Below are positions 35,651-47,037 of a stretch of DNA of 64,000 bases, in pieces. The notes under the pieces are model-generated. The model was not told the origin of the DNA. It did not search any database and saw only the letters and a list, made by a program, of their open reading frames with translations. The stretch covers positions 3,596,001-3,660,000 of the forward strand of contig NZ_LT607413.1 of NCBI RefSeq assembly GCF_900091495.1, written 5' to 3'. Positions within the stretch are counted from its first letter, which is position 1. Each line of letters opens with the position of its first letter. This DNA comes from Micromonospora echinospora. Lineage in GTDB: Bacteria > Actinomycetota > Actinomycetes > Mycobacteriales > Micromonosporaceae. A program made the position numbers and the translations under genes.

Positions 35651-36763
35651 TCAGGCGGGGGTGGGGAGGCGTGGGGTGGTGGGGGCCTGCGGGGCGCGGG
35701 TCCGCCGGGCCCGGACGGCACCGGCCAGGGTCTCCAGCACCTCGGCGGTGTCCTGCCAGCCGAGGCAGGCATCGGTGATCGACTGGCCGTAGGTCAGGTC
35801 CCGGGTCGGGTGGAGATCCTGCCGTCCCGCCTCCAGGAACGACTCCAGCATGATCCCGACGATGCCGTGCTGGCCGGCGGCGAGCTGCTCGGCCACGTCC
35901 GCCGCGACCACCGGCTGGCGGCGGTGGTCCTTGCCGCTGTTGTCGTGGCTGGCGTCGATCACCACCCGCTCCGGCAGGTTGGCCGCCTGGAGCTGGGCCA
36001 GCGCGCCGGCCACCGAGTCGGCGTCGTAGTTGGGCACACCCCGGCCGCCGCGAAGCACCAGGTGCCCGTCGGCGTTGCCCCGGGTGTGCAGGATGGCCGG
36101 CGTGCCGGAGACGTCGATGCCCGGGAAGACGTGCGGCACCCCGGCGGCGCGGATCGCGTCCACGGCGGTGCCGATGCTGCCGTCCGGCCGGTTCTTCATG
36201 CCGATCGGCATGGAGAGGCCGGAGGCGAGCTGCCGGTGCACCTGGCTCTCCACGGTGCGGGCGCCGATGGCGCCCCAGGCCACCGTGTCGGCGATGTACT
36301 GCGGGGTGATCGGGTCGAGGAACTCGCAACCCACCGGCAGGCCGAGTCGGAGGACGTCGAGCAGGAGCGCGCGGGCGAGCCGCAGCCCCTTGTTGACGTC
36401 GCCGGAACCGTCCAGGCCCGGGTCGTTGATCAGGCCCTTCCAGCCGACCGTGGAGCGCGGCTTCTCGAAGTAGACGCGCATGACCACCAGCAGGTCGTCG
36501 GCGTGCTGCTCGGCCGCCTCGCGAAGCCGGTGGGCGTAGTCGAGGGCGGCGACCGGGTCGTGCACCGAGCAGGGGCCGACCACGACCAGCAGTCGGTCGT
36601 CGGTGCGGTCGAGCACCCGGCTGACCGCCCGGCGGCCGGTGAGCACGGCCGAGGTGAGCGTGGCGTCCAGGGGCAGTTCGTGGTGGAGCAGCGCGGGGGT
36701 GGTCAACGGCACGATCCGTTCGATCCGCTGATCGATGACGCGATCGGTGTCCGGGGTCGTCAC
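35651..36763 (-). CDS. aroG: 3-deoxy-7-phosphoheptulonate synthase (class I, E. coli type)
   Basis: The 370-residue enzyme condenses phosphoenolpyruvate and erythrose 4-phosphate, the first step of aromatic biosynthesis. Diagnostic motifs are VVVGPCSVHDPVAALDYA, VVMRVYFEKPRSTVGWKG, CEFLDPITPQY and GIMLESFLEAGRQDL. It is the AroF/G/H type rather than the plant-like class II found in most actinomycetes. The GTG at 36763 follows GGAAGGAAC. A structured leader precedes it, and a terminator follows. Feedback specificity (Phe, Tyr or Trp) cannot be told. Confidence 0.94.
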   Translation of the reverse strand: MTTPDTDRVIDQRIERIVPLTTPALLHHELPLDATLTSAVLTGRRAVSRVLDRTDDRLLVVVGPCSVHDPVAALDYAHRLREAAEQHADDLLVVMRVYFEKPRSTVGWKGLINDPGLDGSGDVNKGLRLARALLLDVLRLGLPVGCEFLDPITPQYIADTVAWGAIGARTVESQVHRQLASGLSMPIGMKNRPDGSIGTAVDAIRAAGVPHVFPGIDVSGTPAILHTRGNADGHLVLRGGRGVPNYDADSVAGALAQLQAANLPERVVIDASHDNSGKDHRRQPVVAADVAEQLAAGQHGIVGIMLESFLEAGRQDLHPTRDLTYGQSITDACLGWQDTAEVLETLAGAVRARRTRAPQAPTTPRLPTPA

Positions 36764-36919
36764 GGTGGGTTCCTTCCGCCGACCACTCCCGGGGCCGGCG
36801 CCCGGGACCGAGCCGGCTGCTCGTAGGCAAGAGGGCAAGAGGATCGCCTGATCCCCCGCCTGGCCGGCTCGGAGAGTGGTGACGTCAGCTCATGATCGAG
36901 TCACCGGCTCCGAAGCCGG
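36764..36919 (-). promoter_or_regulatory. Structured leader of DAHP synthase
   Basis: On the transcribed strand a hairpin CCGGCTTCGGAGCCGG (36904-36919) precedes a long-range pair of perfect 10-base arms (36863-36872 with 36808-36817). The arms share GCCGGC sequence with the first hairpin, so mutually exclusive folds are possible. A direct repeat CTTGCC-CTCTTGCC lies in the loop. I found no aromatic-codon leader peptide, so attenuation is only a suggestion. Confidence 0.4.
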
Positions 36920-37354
36920 CTGCCTAAACCATCGATACGAGCGCGTCACGCCGACCAGACTACCCGACGGATTCGCCGCAAGCCCGGCCGATCATGGACG
37001 GAGCGGGCCGACGTTTTCGCACATGTCGATGACGTGGAGTGGTCCGGGTCGTCGCCGGGAGGGGCGTCCGGGACGTGCCGCGCCGACCGGACAACCCTGT
37101 CCACGCAGGCGGTCGAGGGGTCGGGGCGGAGGGACGGCGCGGCCGGGAGCCGGCGGCGAGGAGCGGGATGGTGACGCCCGAAAGGCGCGACATCCGGTCG
37201 CACCGACCTCTCGAATGATGGGATTCGGTGCTCCGGTCCCGCGTCGCGATGGCGTCGGAAGTGTCCTCCGGTCGTACCGGATCGTGGGATCTGCGGCGGG
37301 CGCGGACGCCCGGACGCGGCTTAGCGGACGGAGCGGCGGGGTATCAGGGCCGCC
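36920..37354. other. Intergenic region with no gene seen
   Basis: About 435 bases between the DAHP leader and the 72-residue small gene. Reading frames exist on both strands but show no family motif or ribosome site. Promoters for both divergent genes should be here. Confidence 0.4.
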
Positions 37355-37573
37355 ATGACTGACGAGTGGAGCGACCAGGACCGGGTGGCGTCCCGCGCCG
37401 TACACCTGCTGCCCGAGGAACGGGCGGCGGGCAGTGACGACCCGAGGGCGCAGGCGCAGGCCATCCTCGCCGAGTCGGACCGGCGGGAGGCGGACCGGAA
37501 CGCCGCCCCGGACACCGTGCTGGAGAGGCGTACCTCGGAGGAGACGGTGACCCCGATCGAGCCGCCGGACTGA
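37355..37573 (+). CDS. Small acidic hypothetical protein
   Basis: The 72-residue protein, starting MTDEWSDQDRVASRAVHLLP, is hydrophilic with helical segments such as AQAQAILAESDRREADR and no membrane part. It looks like a real conserved small actinobacterial protein, but I cannot name a family. Its position alone between an untranslated gap and the M16 pair gives no hint. Confidence 0.6.
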   Translation: MTDEWSDQDRVASRAVHLLPEERAAGSDDPRAQAQAILAESDRREADRNAAPDTVLERRTSEETVTPIEPPD

Positions 37574-37748
37574 CCGGCGGGCCGGTCCAGCGCGGGGGAC
37601 GACCACCACCACGGCGGCACCGGACCGCGCCGGCACACGGGGGTACCGGCGTACGACGACACGGGGGTCGTGGTGTCCGGGGCGAACCGCCGGCCCGCCC
37701 GGAGCCGGTCGGCACTCCCGGGCAGGGGCGATCGGATAGCGTCGTGCC

Positions 37749-39041
37749 ATGCCCGACAGCGGTTACCCCTGGCCGATCGAGACGACCCGACTGGACAACG
37801 GCCTGCGTGTGGTGGTGAGCGAGGACCGCACCGCCCCGGCGGTCGCGGTGAACCTCTGGTACGACGTCGGCTCCCGGCACGAGCCGGCGGGCCAGACCGG
37901 TTTCGCCCACCTCTTCGAGCACCTGATGTTCGAGGGGTCGGTGAACGTCGCCAAGACCGAGCACATGAAGCTTGTCCAGGGTGCCGGTGGTTCGCTCAAC
38001 GCCACCACCAACCCGGACCGGACCAACTATTTCGAGACCGTCCCCGCCGAACATCTGGAACTGGCGTTCTGGCTGGAGGCCGACCGGATGGGCGGCCTGG
38101 TGCCGGCGCTGACCCAGGAGACGCTGGACAACCAGCGCGAGGTGGTCAAGAACGAGCGTCGGCAGCGCTACGAGAACGTCCCGTACGGCGACGCATGGCT
38201 GCGGCTGTTGCCGATGCTCTATCCGCCGGGGCATCCGTACCACCACGCCACGATCGGGTCGATGGCCGACCTGAACGCCGCCGACCTGGCCACCTTCCAG
38301 GACTTCCACCGCACCTACTACGCGCCGAACAACGCGGTGCTCACGGTGGTCGGCGACGCCCGCGCCGAGGAGGTCGTCGCGCTGGCCGAGCGGTACTTCG
38401 GGGCGATCCCGCCGCGCGCCGACATCCCCGCCGCGCCGGACGGTCACACCGTCGCCGCCGCCGGGGAGCCGGTCCGGGAGGTGGTCACCGCCGACGTGCC
38501 CGCCCCCCGCGTGTACCTCGCCCACCGCACCCACCCCTTCGGTAGCCCCGGGTACGACGTGGTGACCGTCCTCGCCACCGTGCTCGGCAGCGGCCGGGGC
38601 AGCCGCCTCTACCAGCGGCTCGCCGACGGGGAGCGGATCGCCCAGCCCGACCTGGTGGGCGCGTACGGGGTGGACCTGGCCCACGCTCCGGCCCCGTTGA
38701 TCGCCACCGCCACCGCCCGCCCCGGCGTGACCGCCGAACGGCTGGAGGCCGGCCTGGCCGAGGTGGTCGACGAGCTGGCCAGCGTGCCGGTCACCGCCAC
38801 CGAGCTGGACCGGGCCCGGGCGCTGCTCACCACCGCCTGGTGGCGGCAGATGTCCACCGTGGACGGCCGCGCCGACACGCTCAGCCGGTACGCCACCCAG
38901 TTCGGCGACCCGGCGCGTGCCGCCGAACGGCTGCCGGCCTGGCTCGCGGTCACCGCGGAGCAGATCGCCGAGGTCGCCGCCGAGGTGCTCGCCCCACGGG
39001 ACCGGGCGGTCCTGCGCTACCTGCCCAAGGAGGACGCGTGA
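37749..39041 (+). CDS. M16 family metallopeptidase, catalytic subunit
   Basis: The 430-residue protein carries the inverted zinc motif HLFEH at residues 54-58 (FAHLFEHLMFEG) and the distal Glu in NQREVVKNERRQRYEN near residue 131. This is the active M16 architecture seen in PqqF and processing-peptidase beta subunits. It probably degrades or processes peptides in the cytosol, since no signal peptide is visible. The second M16 gene, lacking zinc ligands, follows after 49 bases, so the two likely form a heterodimer. Confidence 0.93.
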   Translation: MPDSGYPWPIETTRLDNGLRVVVSEDRTAPAVAVNLWYDVGSRHEPAGQTGFAHLFEHLMFEGSVNVAKTEHMKLVQGAGGSLNATTNPDRTNYFETVPAEHLELAFWLEADRMGGLVPALTQETLDNQREVVKNERRQRYENVPYGDAWLRLLPMLYPPGHPYHHATIGSMADLNAADLATFQDFHRTYYAPNNAVLTVVGDARAEEVVALAERYFGAIPPRADIPAAPDGHTVAAAGEPVREVVTADVPAPRVYLAHRTHPFGSPGYDVVTVLATVLGSGRGSRLYQRLADGERIAQPDLVGAYGVDLAHAPAPLIATATARPGVTAERLEAGLAEVVDELASVPVTATELDRARALLTTAWWRQMSTVDGRADTLSRYATQFGDPARAAERLPAWLAVTAEQIAEVAAEVLAPRDRAVLRYLPKEDA

Positions 39042-39090
39042 GCGCCGCCGCCACCCACGGGCCCGCAGTCGTGAACGGAAGGAAGCCCCG

Positions 39091-41536
<2,446 letters not shown>

Positions 41537-41597
41537 CCCGTCCGCCGTCACCCGTCCCGCCGGTCGGGCCGACCGGCGCGCACCGGTCCGCCTCTCA

Positions 41598-41631
41598 CGT
41601 GGCCACCCACCGTCGTCGGTGGGTGGCCACG
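41598..41631 (+). terminator. Terminator after asd
   Basis: Perfect 15-base arms (41598-41612 and 41617-41631) around TCGT lie 60 bases after the asd stop. It is separate from repeat copy D, which lies about 80 bases further on. Confidence 0.8.
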
Positions 41632-41709
41632 CGCGTACCCGGCACGGTCCAACTCCGGCGGCACACGAGGTCGATCGTGTTGGATGGGGTGCGGTGACCA
41701 CGCCTCGTC

Positions 41710-41763
41710 GGTTGCAGGGGTCCCCTCCTACGCAAAAAGCGGTAACAGGGGACCCCTGCTACC
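41710..41763. repeat. Dispersed palindromic repeat, copy D
   Basis: The left arm GGTTGCAGGGGTCCCCTCC plus TAC (41710-41731) pairs with the right arm 41742-41763 with two mismatches; the loop is GCAAAAAGCG. It lies between asd and the PPOX gene, both on the plus strand, so it is not confined to convergent gaps. Confidence 0.85.
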
Positions 41764-41816
41764 GGCAAAGGCGGGATCTAGACGGCAGACGGGCCGACCC
41801 GATTTTGGAGGAATCC

Positions 41817-42257
41817 GTGACGGACGCCGAACGCGAGGACAAGCTGATCGACACCATCGCCGCCCACTCGCTGGGGGTGCTGGCCACGATCCGGCGGGAC
41901 GGTAGTCCCCAGCAGTCCACCGTGGTCTACAGCTTCGACCGGGCGGAGCGGCTGATCCGCGTCTCGGTGACCGGCACCCGGGCCAAGACGGCGAACCTGC
42001 GTCGCGACCCCCGGGCCAGCTTCCACGTCAGCAGCGGAGACGGGTGGACGTACACGGCGGCCCAGGTCCGGGGCGAGTTGACGCCGGTGGCCACCGATCC
42101 GTACGACGAGGTGGTCGAGGAACTGGTCGGGCTCTACCGCGCGGTGCGCGGCGAACACCCGGACTGGGACGACTACCGGCGGGCGATGGTGCAGCAGGGC
42201 CGGATGGTGCTGCGGCTGCGCGTCGAGCGGGTCGTCGGCATCCCCGCCGGGGACTGA
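41817..42257 (+). CDS. PPOX class F420-dependent oxidoreductase
   Basis: The 146-residue protein has the split-barrel flavin/deazaflavin fold: LGVLATIRRDGSPQQSTVVY, a strand ending RVSVTGTRAKTANLRRDPRA and a VSSGDGWTYTAAQVRGEL region. These small actinobacterial proteins usually bind coenzyme F420 rather than FMN; that assignment is by family. The GTG at 41817 follows GGAGG at optimal spacing. Confidence 0.88.
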   Translation: MTDAEREDKLIDTIAAHSLGVLATIRRDGSPQQSTVVYSFDRAERLIRVSVTGTRAKTANLRRDPRASFHVSSGDGWTYTAAQVRGELTPVATDPYDEVVEELVGLYRAVRGEHPDWDDYRRAMVQQGRMVLRLRVERVVGIPAGD

Positions 42258-42347
42258 CCGCAGCGACCGGGGAAGCCGGGGAACCGGCCGGTGTTACCCG
42301 CGGGGCGGGGCGGGTAGACGGCGGGCCGACACCGAGAGGGGAGCACC

Positions 42348-42764
42348 ATGACTACCGTCGGAGAATTCATGACGACCCGTCTGGTGACCATGGACGCGAA
42401 CGACACGCTCACCGCGGCGGCCCAGGAGATGCGGGACAGCGCCATCGGGGACGTGGTGGTGACCGACGGCGACGACGTGGTCGGCATCGTTACAGACCGG
42501 GACATCACGGTACGCGGGGTGGCCGCACAGCGGGACCCGGACCGCACCACGCTGCGCCAGATCACCAGCACCGACCTGGTCACGGTCAGCCAGTACGACG
42601 ACGCGGTGGCCGCCGCCGACCTGATGCGGACGTACGCCGTACGTCGGCTGCCGGTGATGGACGGCGGGCGGCTGATCGGCCTGGTCTCCATCGGTGACCT
42701 CGCGGTCGAGCGCGAGCCGCAGTCCGTACTGGCCAACATCAGCGCGGACGACCCGAACAACTGA
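42348..42764 (+). CDS. CBS domain pair protein
   Basis: The 138-residue protein is a tandem CBS pair: first MTTRLVTMDANDTLTAAAQ to VGIVTDRDITVRGVA, then STDLVTVSQYDDAVAAADLM to LIGLVSIGDLAVERE. Such stand-alone pairs bind adenosyl ligands and often regulate partners; related HrcA-type universal-stress roles are reported for actinobacterial members. A terminator follows the stop. Confidence 0.93.
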   Translation: MTTVGEFMTTRLVTMDANDTLTAAAQEMRDSAIGDVVVTDGDDVVGIVTDRDITVRGVAAQRDPDRTTLRQITSTDLVTVSQYDDAVAAADLMRTYAVRRLPVMDGGRLIGLVSIGDLAVEREPQSVLANISADDPNN

Positions 42765-42790
42765 CCGCCGACGGCGGTCGCGTGCCACGG

Positions 42791-42821
42791 CGTGCCGGTT
42801 CCCGGTGAGGGGACCGGCACG
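42791..42821 (+). terminator. Terminator after the CBS gene
   Basis: Arms CGTGCCGGTTCCC (42791-42803) and GGGGACCGGCACG (42809-42821) pair with one mismatch, leaving a 5-base loop, 27 bases after the stop. Confidence 0.65.
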
Positions 42822-42975
42822 TTCGCGTGCCGGGACCGCGTGGACCCGGCGGTGCCGTCCGGCACGACGTTCACCTGATCCGGGTGAGATTGCCCCGCTT
42901 CCCGGTGGGGACCCTGCTCGGGCGGCGGAGCGTCGCCGCCCGAGACCGGACGGGAACGACGGGGAGGAGACGCCG

Positions 42976-43347
42976 ATGGCGGACGCGATCACTCGATTCT
43001 TCGAGGACCTGGATCGGCGGGGATTCGAGCCGCTGCTGGAGAAGGCGTCCGGGACGGTCCGTTTCGACCTGAGCGAAGGAGCACGGACGACGCACTGGCT
43101 GCTCGCCATCGAGCGGGGGCGGCTGCGGGTCGACCAGGAGGACCGGGAGGCGGACACGGTCATCGGGACCAGCCCGCTCCTGTTCGAGCAGATCGTCACC
43201 GGGCGGGAGGACGGGATCGCGGCGCTGTTGCGCGGCGACCTGACCGTCTCCGGTGACCGCCGGCTGCTGGTGCAGGTGGAGCGGATCTTTCCGAGCCCGC
43301 CGGGCAGCCGGGGGCCGCAGCGGGTCGGCGCGAGGGAGGCGTCCTGA
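42976..43347 (+). CDS. SCP2 sterol-binding domain-like protein
   Basis: The 123-residue protein has the SCP2 fold pattern: TVRFDLSEGARTTHWLLAIERG, then VDQEDREADTVIGTSPLLFEQIVTG and LLRGDLTVSGDRRLLVQVERIF. It probably binds a lipid or hydrophobic ligand. Its stop overlaps the debranching-enzyme start (TGATG), so the two are co-translated, which is an odd functional pairing. Confidence 0.82.
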   Translation: MADAITRFFEDLDRRGFEPLLEKASGTVRFDLSEGARTTHWLLAIERGRLRVDQEDREADTVIGTSPLLFEQIVTGREDGIAALLRGDLTVSGDRRLLVQVERIFPSPPGSRGPQRVGAREAS

Positions 43348-45404
43348 TGGGACAGAGCAACATGATCCGGATCCTCGACGGAAACACCTTCGTGGTCTGC
43401 GAGGACACCGGCGACATCGAGGCGACGCCGACCGAGCCGACCGGTCTCTTCTTCAGTGACACGCGTTACCTCTCCACCTGGGTCCTGACGCTCAACGGGG
43501 AACGGCTCAACGCGCTCTCCTACGACGACCTCCAGTACTACGAGGCCCGGTTCTTCCTGGTGCCGGGGACGGCCACCCACTACACCGACGCGAAGCTGTC
43601 GATCATCCGGGAGCGGGCGGTCGGCGGCAGCTTCCGTGAGGAACTGACCGTCCTCAACCACGACGAGCAGCCGGTGGAACTGGAGATCCGCATCGAGGCG
43701 GCCTCGGACTTCGCCGACCTGTTCCAGGTCAAGGACGAGATCCTGAACAAGAAGGGCGAACTCTACACCGACGTGCAGCCCGACCAGCTCCGGCTGGGCT
43801 ACCGGCGCGGCAACTTCAACCGGGAGACGGCGATCACGTCGTCCGAGACCGCCCGGTTCGACGCGCGGGGTCTGACGTACTCGGTGCGGTTGGAACCCAA
43901 CGAGCAGTGGCACACCCGGATCGAGGTGCACACGCGCATCCTGGGTCCGGGCGGCCGGGACATACGGTTCGGCGCGCGGGCACACGGCGACGACCGGCTC
44001 GCGCTCCAGCACGACCTCCAGGAGTGGATCGCCCGGGCACCCAAGGTGAACTGCGAGTGGGAGACGCTCGCCCGGACGTACCAGCGGAGCCTCGTCGACC
44101 TGGCGGCGTTGCGGTTCGTGCCGACCTCCGTTCCCGGGGCGCTCCCCGCCGCCGGTCTGCCCTGGTTCATGACCATGTTCGGCCGGGACAGCATCCTGAC
44201 CTGCCTCCAGACGTTGCCCTTCACCCCGGAGCTGTCCCGGACCACGCTGCGGGTCCTCGCCACGTTGCAGGGCAGCCGGTTCGACGACTTCCGGGACGAG
44301 GACCCCGGTCGGATCATGCACGAGATGCGGTACGGCGAGACGGCCGCGTTCGAGGAGCAGCCGCACTCGCCCTACTACGGCTCGGTGGACGCCACCCCGC
44401 TGTTCGTGGTGCTGCTCGACGAGTACGAGCAGTGGACCGGGGACGCCGACCTGGTCCGGGAACTGGAGCGGGAGAGCCGCGCCGCGCTGCGCTGGATCGA
44501 CGACTACGCCGACCTGGTCGGCAACGGCTACATCTGGTACGAACGCCGCAACACCGACACAGGCCTGGAGAACCAGTGCTGGAAGGACTCCTGGGACTCC
44601 ATCTCCTACCGCGACGGCCGGCTGCCCGGCTTCCCCCGGGCGACCTGCGAGGTGCAGGGCTACGCGTACGACGCGAAGATGCGTGCCGCCCGGCTGGCGC
44701 GGGAGTTCTGGAACGATCCCGGGTACGCCGACCAGCTGGAGCGGGAAGCCGCCGACCTGAAGGAACGCTTCAACCGCGAGTGGTGGGTCGAGGACGGCGA
44801 GTACTACGCCATCGCCCTGGACGTCGAGGGTCGGCAGGTCGACACGCTCAGCTCCAACATCGGGCACCTGCTGTGGAGCGGCATCGTCGACACCGACCGC
44901 GCCGCGAAGGTCGCGGAGCACCTGGTCGGCCCCCGGCTCTTCTCCGGCTGGGGCGTGCGCACCCTCGCCGAGGGGGAGGCCCGGTACAACCCGATCGGCT
45001 ACCACAACGGCACGATCTGGCCGTTCGACAACTCGTTTATCGCCTGGGGCCTGCGCCGGTACGGCTTCGCCGAGGAGGCGGCCCAGGTCGCCGACGGCAT
45101 CATCGCCGCGTCCGGCTACTTCGACGGGCGACTGCCGGAGGCGTTCGGCGGCTACCACCGGGACCTGACGAAGTTCCCGGTGGAGTACCCGACGGCGTGC
45201 TCCCCGCAGGCCTGGTCGACGGGGACCCCGTTGCTGCTGATCCGCACCATGCTCGGCATCGAGCCGCACGAGGGGCACCTCGCGGTGGATCCCCGGCTGC
45301 CGGTCGGCATGGGCCGCATCGAGGTACTGGACATTCCCGGTCGGTGGGGCAAGGTGGACGCCTTCGCCCGGGGCCGGCTGAGGGTGGAGCACCACCCGGA
45401 GTGA
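43347..45404 (+). CDS. Amylo-alpha-1,6-glucosidase (glycogen debranching-type)
   Basis: The 685-residue protein has an N-terminal debranching-enzyme domain (TEPTGLFFSDTRYLSTWVLT, about residues 25-215) and a C-terminal (alpha/alpha)6 GH133-like domain. The latter shows AGLPWFMTMFGRDSILTCLQ, DATPLFVVLLDEYEQWTGD, CWKDSWDSISYRDGR, YNPIGYHNGTIWPFDNS. DUF-type members of this family act on glycogen-like or other branched alpha-glucans; the exact substrate is uncertain. It is coupled to the SCP2 gene. Confidence 0.88.
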   Translation: MGQSNMIRILDGNTFVVCEDTGDIEATPTEPTGLFFSDTRYLSTWVLTLNGERLNALSYDDLQYYEARFFLVPGTATHYTDAKLSIIRERAVGGSFREELTVLNHDEQPVELEIRIEAASDFADLFQVKDEILNKKGELYTDVQPDQLRLGYRRGNFNRETAITSSETARFDARGLTYSVRLEPNEQWHTRIEVHTRILGPGGRDIRFGARAHGDDRLALQHDLQEWIARAPKVNCEWETLARTYQRSLVDLAALRFVPTSVPGALPAAGLPWFMTMFGRDSILTCLQTLPFTPELSRTTLRVLATLQGSRFDDFRDEDPGRIMHEMRYGETAAFEEQPHSPYYGSVDATPLFVVLLDEYEQWTGDADLVRELERESRAALRWIDDYADLVGNGYIWYERRNTDTGLENQCWKDSWDSISYRDGRLPGFPRATCEVQGYAYDAKMRAARLAREFWNDPGYADQLEREAADLKERFNREWWVEDGEYYAIALDVEGRQVDTLSSNIGHLLWSGIVDTDRAAKVAEHLVGPRLFSGWGVRTLAEGEARYNPIGYHNGTIWPFDNSFIAWGLRRYGFAEEAAQVADGIIAASGYFDGRLPEAFGGYHRDLTKFPVEYPTACSPQAWSTGTPLLLIRTMLGIEPHEGHLAVDPRLPVGMGRIEVLDIPGRWGKVDAFARGRLRVEHHPE

Positions 45405-45464
45405 GCCGGGGCGAGCGCGGTCCGGGCGGGCTTCGGCACACGGCCGGCAGGGTAATGTCACGAC

Positions 45465-46217
45465 ATGCCGGAACTCGTGTACCCGCCCGTGATCGCCGCC
45501 GCCAAGACGATGTTCCGGGTCCTCGACCTGCGCATCACCATGGAGGGCGTGCACCACGTGCCACGTGCCGGCGGGGCGGTGCTGGCCGCCAACCACGTCA
45601 GCTACCTCGACTTCATCTTCTGCGGCCTCGGCGCGCAGGAGTCGAAGCGGCTGGTCCGTTTCATGGCCAAGGAGTCGGTCTTCACGCACAAGGTCTCCGG
45701 CCCGCTGATGCGGGGCATGCGGCACATCTCGGTGAACCGGGACGCCGGGACCGGCTCGTACAACCAGGCCGTCGACGCGCTGCGGCGCGGCGAGGTGGTC
45801 GGCGTCTTCCCCGAAGCGACGATCAGCCGCTCGTTCACCGTGAAGAGCCTGAAGACCGGCACCGTCCGGATGGCCAAGGACGCCGGGGTGCCCGTCCTGC
45901 CGGTCGCGCTCTGGGGCGGGCAGCGGCTCTGGACCAAGGGCCGCCCGCGCACGCTCACCCGCCGGCACGTGCCGATCACCATCCTGATCGGCGAGCCGAT
46001 CGACCCGGCCGCCTACCAGTACGCGGGGAAGATGAACGCCGAACTGAAGGCCCGGCTCGTCGCCCTGGTCGACCGGGCCCAGCGGGAGTACCCGGAGCAA
46101 CCGTCCGGCCCGGACGACGCCTGGTGGCTGCCGGCGCACCTCGGCGGCACCGCGCCCACCCCGGAGGAGGCCGACATCCTGGACGGCAAGTCACCGCGCC
46201 CCGCCCCGACCGCCTGA
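45465..46217 (+). CDS. plsC: 1-acyl-sn-glycerol-3-phosphate acyltransferase (PlsC)
   Basis: The 250-residue enzyme acylates lysophosphatidate in phospholipid synthesis. It has the HxxxxD block NHVSYLDFIF (residues about 45-54), GVFPEATISRS (EGT-like block as PEAT) and VLPVALWGGQRL. The PEAT variant replaces PEGT. It is probably the last gene of the plus-strand run. It converges on a hypothetical gene with an 10-base gap. Confidence 0.88.
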   Translation: MPELVYPPVIAAAKTMFRVLDLRITMEGVHHVPRAGGAVLAANHVSYLDFIFCGLGAQESKRLVRFMAKESVFTHKVSGPLMRGMRHISVNRDAGTGSYNQAVDALRRGEVVGVFPEATISRSFTVKSLKTGTVRMAKDAGVPVLPVALWGGQRLWTKGRPRTLTRRHVPITILIGEPIDPAAYQYAGKMNAELKARLVALVDRAQREYPEQPSGPDDAWWLPAHLGGTAPTPEEADILDGKSPRPAPTA

Positions 46218-46227
46218 CCTCCACCGT

Positions 46228-46956
46228 TCAACAGGCGGGCCCCCGGTACCCCGCCGCCGGCCGCCCTGCGGGACGGGACCGGCGGAGCCGGGCCGACCCG
46301 GGGTGGTAGTAGTCGTCCCGGCTGAGGAACTCGACCGGCAGCGACCCGGGCAGGGTGACCCGCGTGCCGCGTACCACCGAGCCGGTGCCGGCCCGGCGCA
46401 GCAGGACGTCCCGCTCGGCCGCCGACAGTTCCACCAGTGTCGGGTTGGCCAGCCGGAACGCGGCCACCGCCCGCCGGAGCAGCCGGGCCAGCGTGGCGAT
46501 CTCCCGGGCCGGGCCGCCGAGGGCGAGCGCGGGCTGCGCGATGGTCCGCAGCGCGTCGCAGACGACCAGCAGGTCGGCGGTGCCGTCCGGGGCGGTCGGG
46601 CGCAACTCCAGCCGGGACGGCCACTGCCAGCGGATCTGCCCGCTGGCCGGGCGGGCCGTCCGCCGCCGGTGCCGGGGGCCCGCGTCGACCGGGGCGAGGG
46701 CCAGGTCACCGCAGACGTGCACGATCCGCCGGTCGGTGACGGTCACCGTGGCGGTCGGAGCGAGCGACCACTGCCGCCGGTCGAGGGCCGGGCCGAGCAG
46801 ATGGCCCGCGACGGTCAGCCGGTGCCGTGCGAGCACCCGCTCACCCGGCTCGGGGACCGGTTCGTGGTGCCGGTCCAGCACCGGTTGGTCGGCTGTCCCG
46901 TCGGCGTCGAACCGGTGCGGTGCGATGAAGAACGGGGAAGCGTCGTCGGATGTCAT
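46228..46956 (-). CDS. Hypothetical protein
   Basis: The 242-residue soluble protein has an N-terminal region with strands like VLARHRLTVAGHLLG and TVTVTDRRIVHVCGDLAL, resembling a PH-like or lipocalin-type barrel start. A basic middle and a helical region (AREIATLARLLRRAVAAFRLANPT) follow. The C-terminal 30 residues are Arg/Pro-rich. I do not recognise a family. The ATG at 46956 is assumed. It precedes nothing obvious in function. Confidence 0.65.
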   Translation of the reverse strand: MTSDDASPFFIAPHRFDADGTADQPVLDRHHEPVPEPGERVLARHRLTVAGHLLGPALDRRQWSLAPTATVTVTDRRIVHVCGDLALAPVDAGPRHRRRTARPASGQIRWQWPSRLELRPTAPDGTADLLVVCDALRTIAQPALALGGPAREIATLARLLRRAVAAFRLANPTLVELSAAERDVLLRRAGTGSVVRGTRVTLPGSLPVEFLSRDDYYHPGSARLRRSRPAGRPAAGYRGPAC

Positions 46957-47037
46957 CTCGGCCTCCCGGCGGCGACGGCATGCGCGCGGTCTGCCGTCGA
47001 GCCTTCCCGGCCGGGCGGACCGGTGTCATGACACCCG

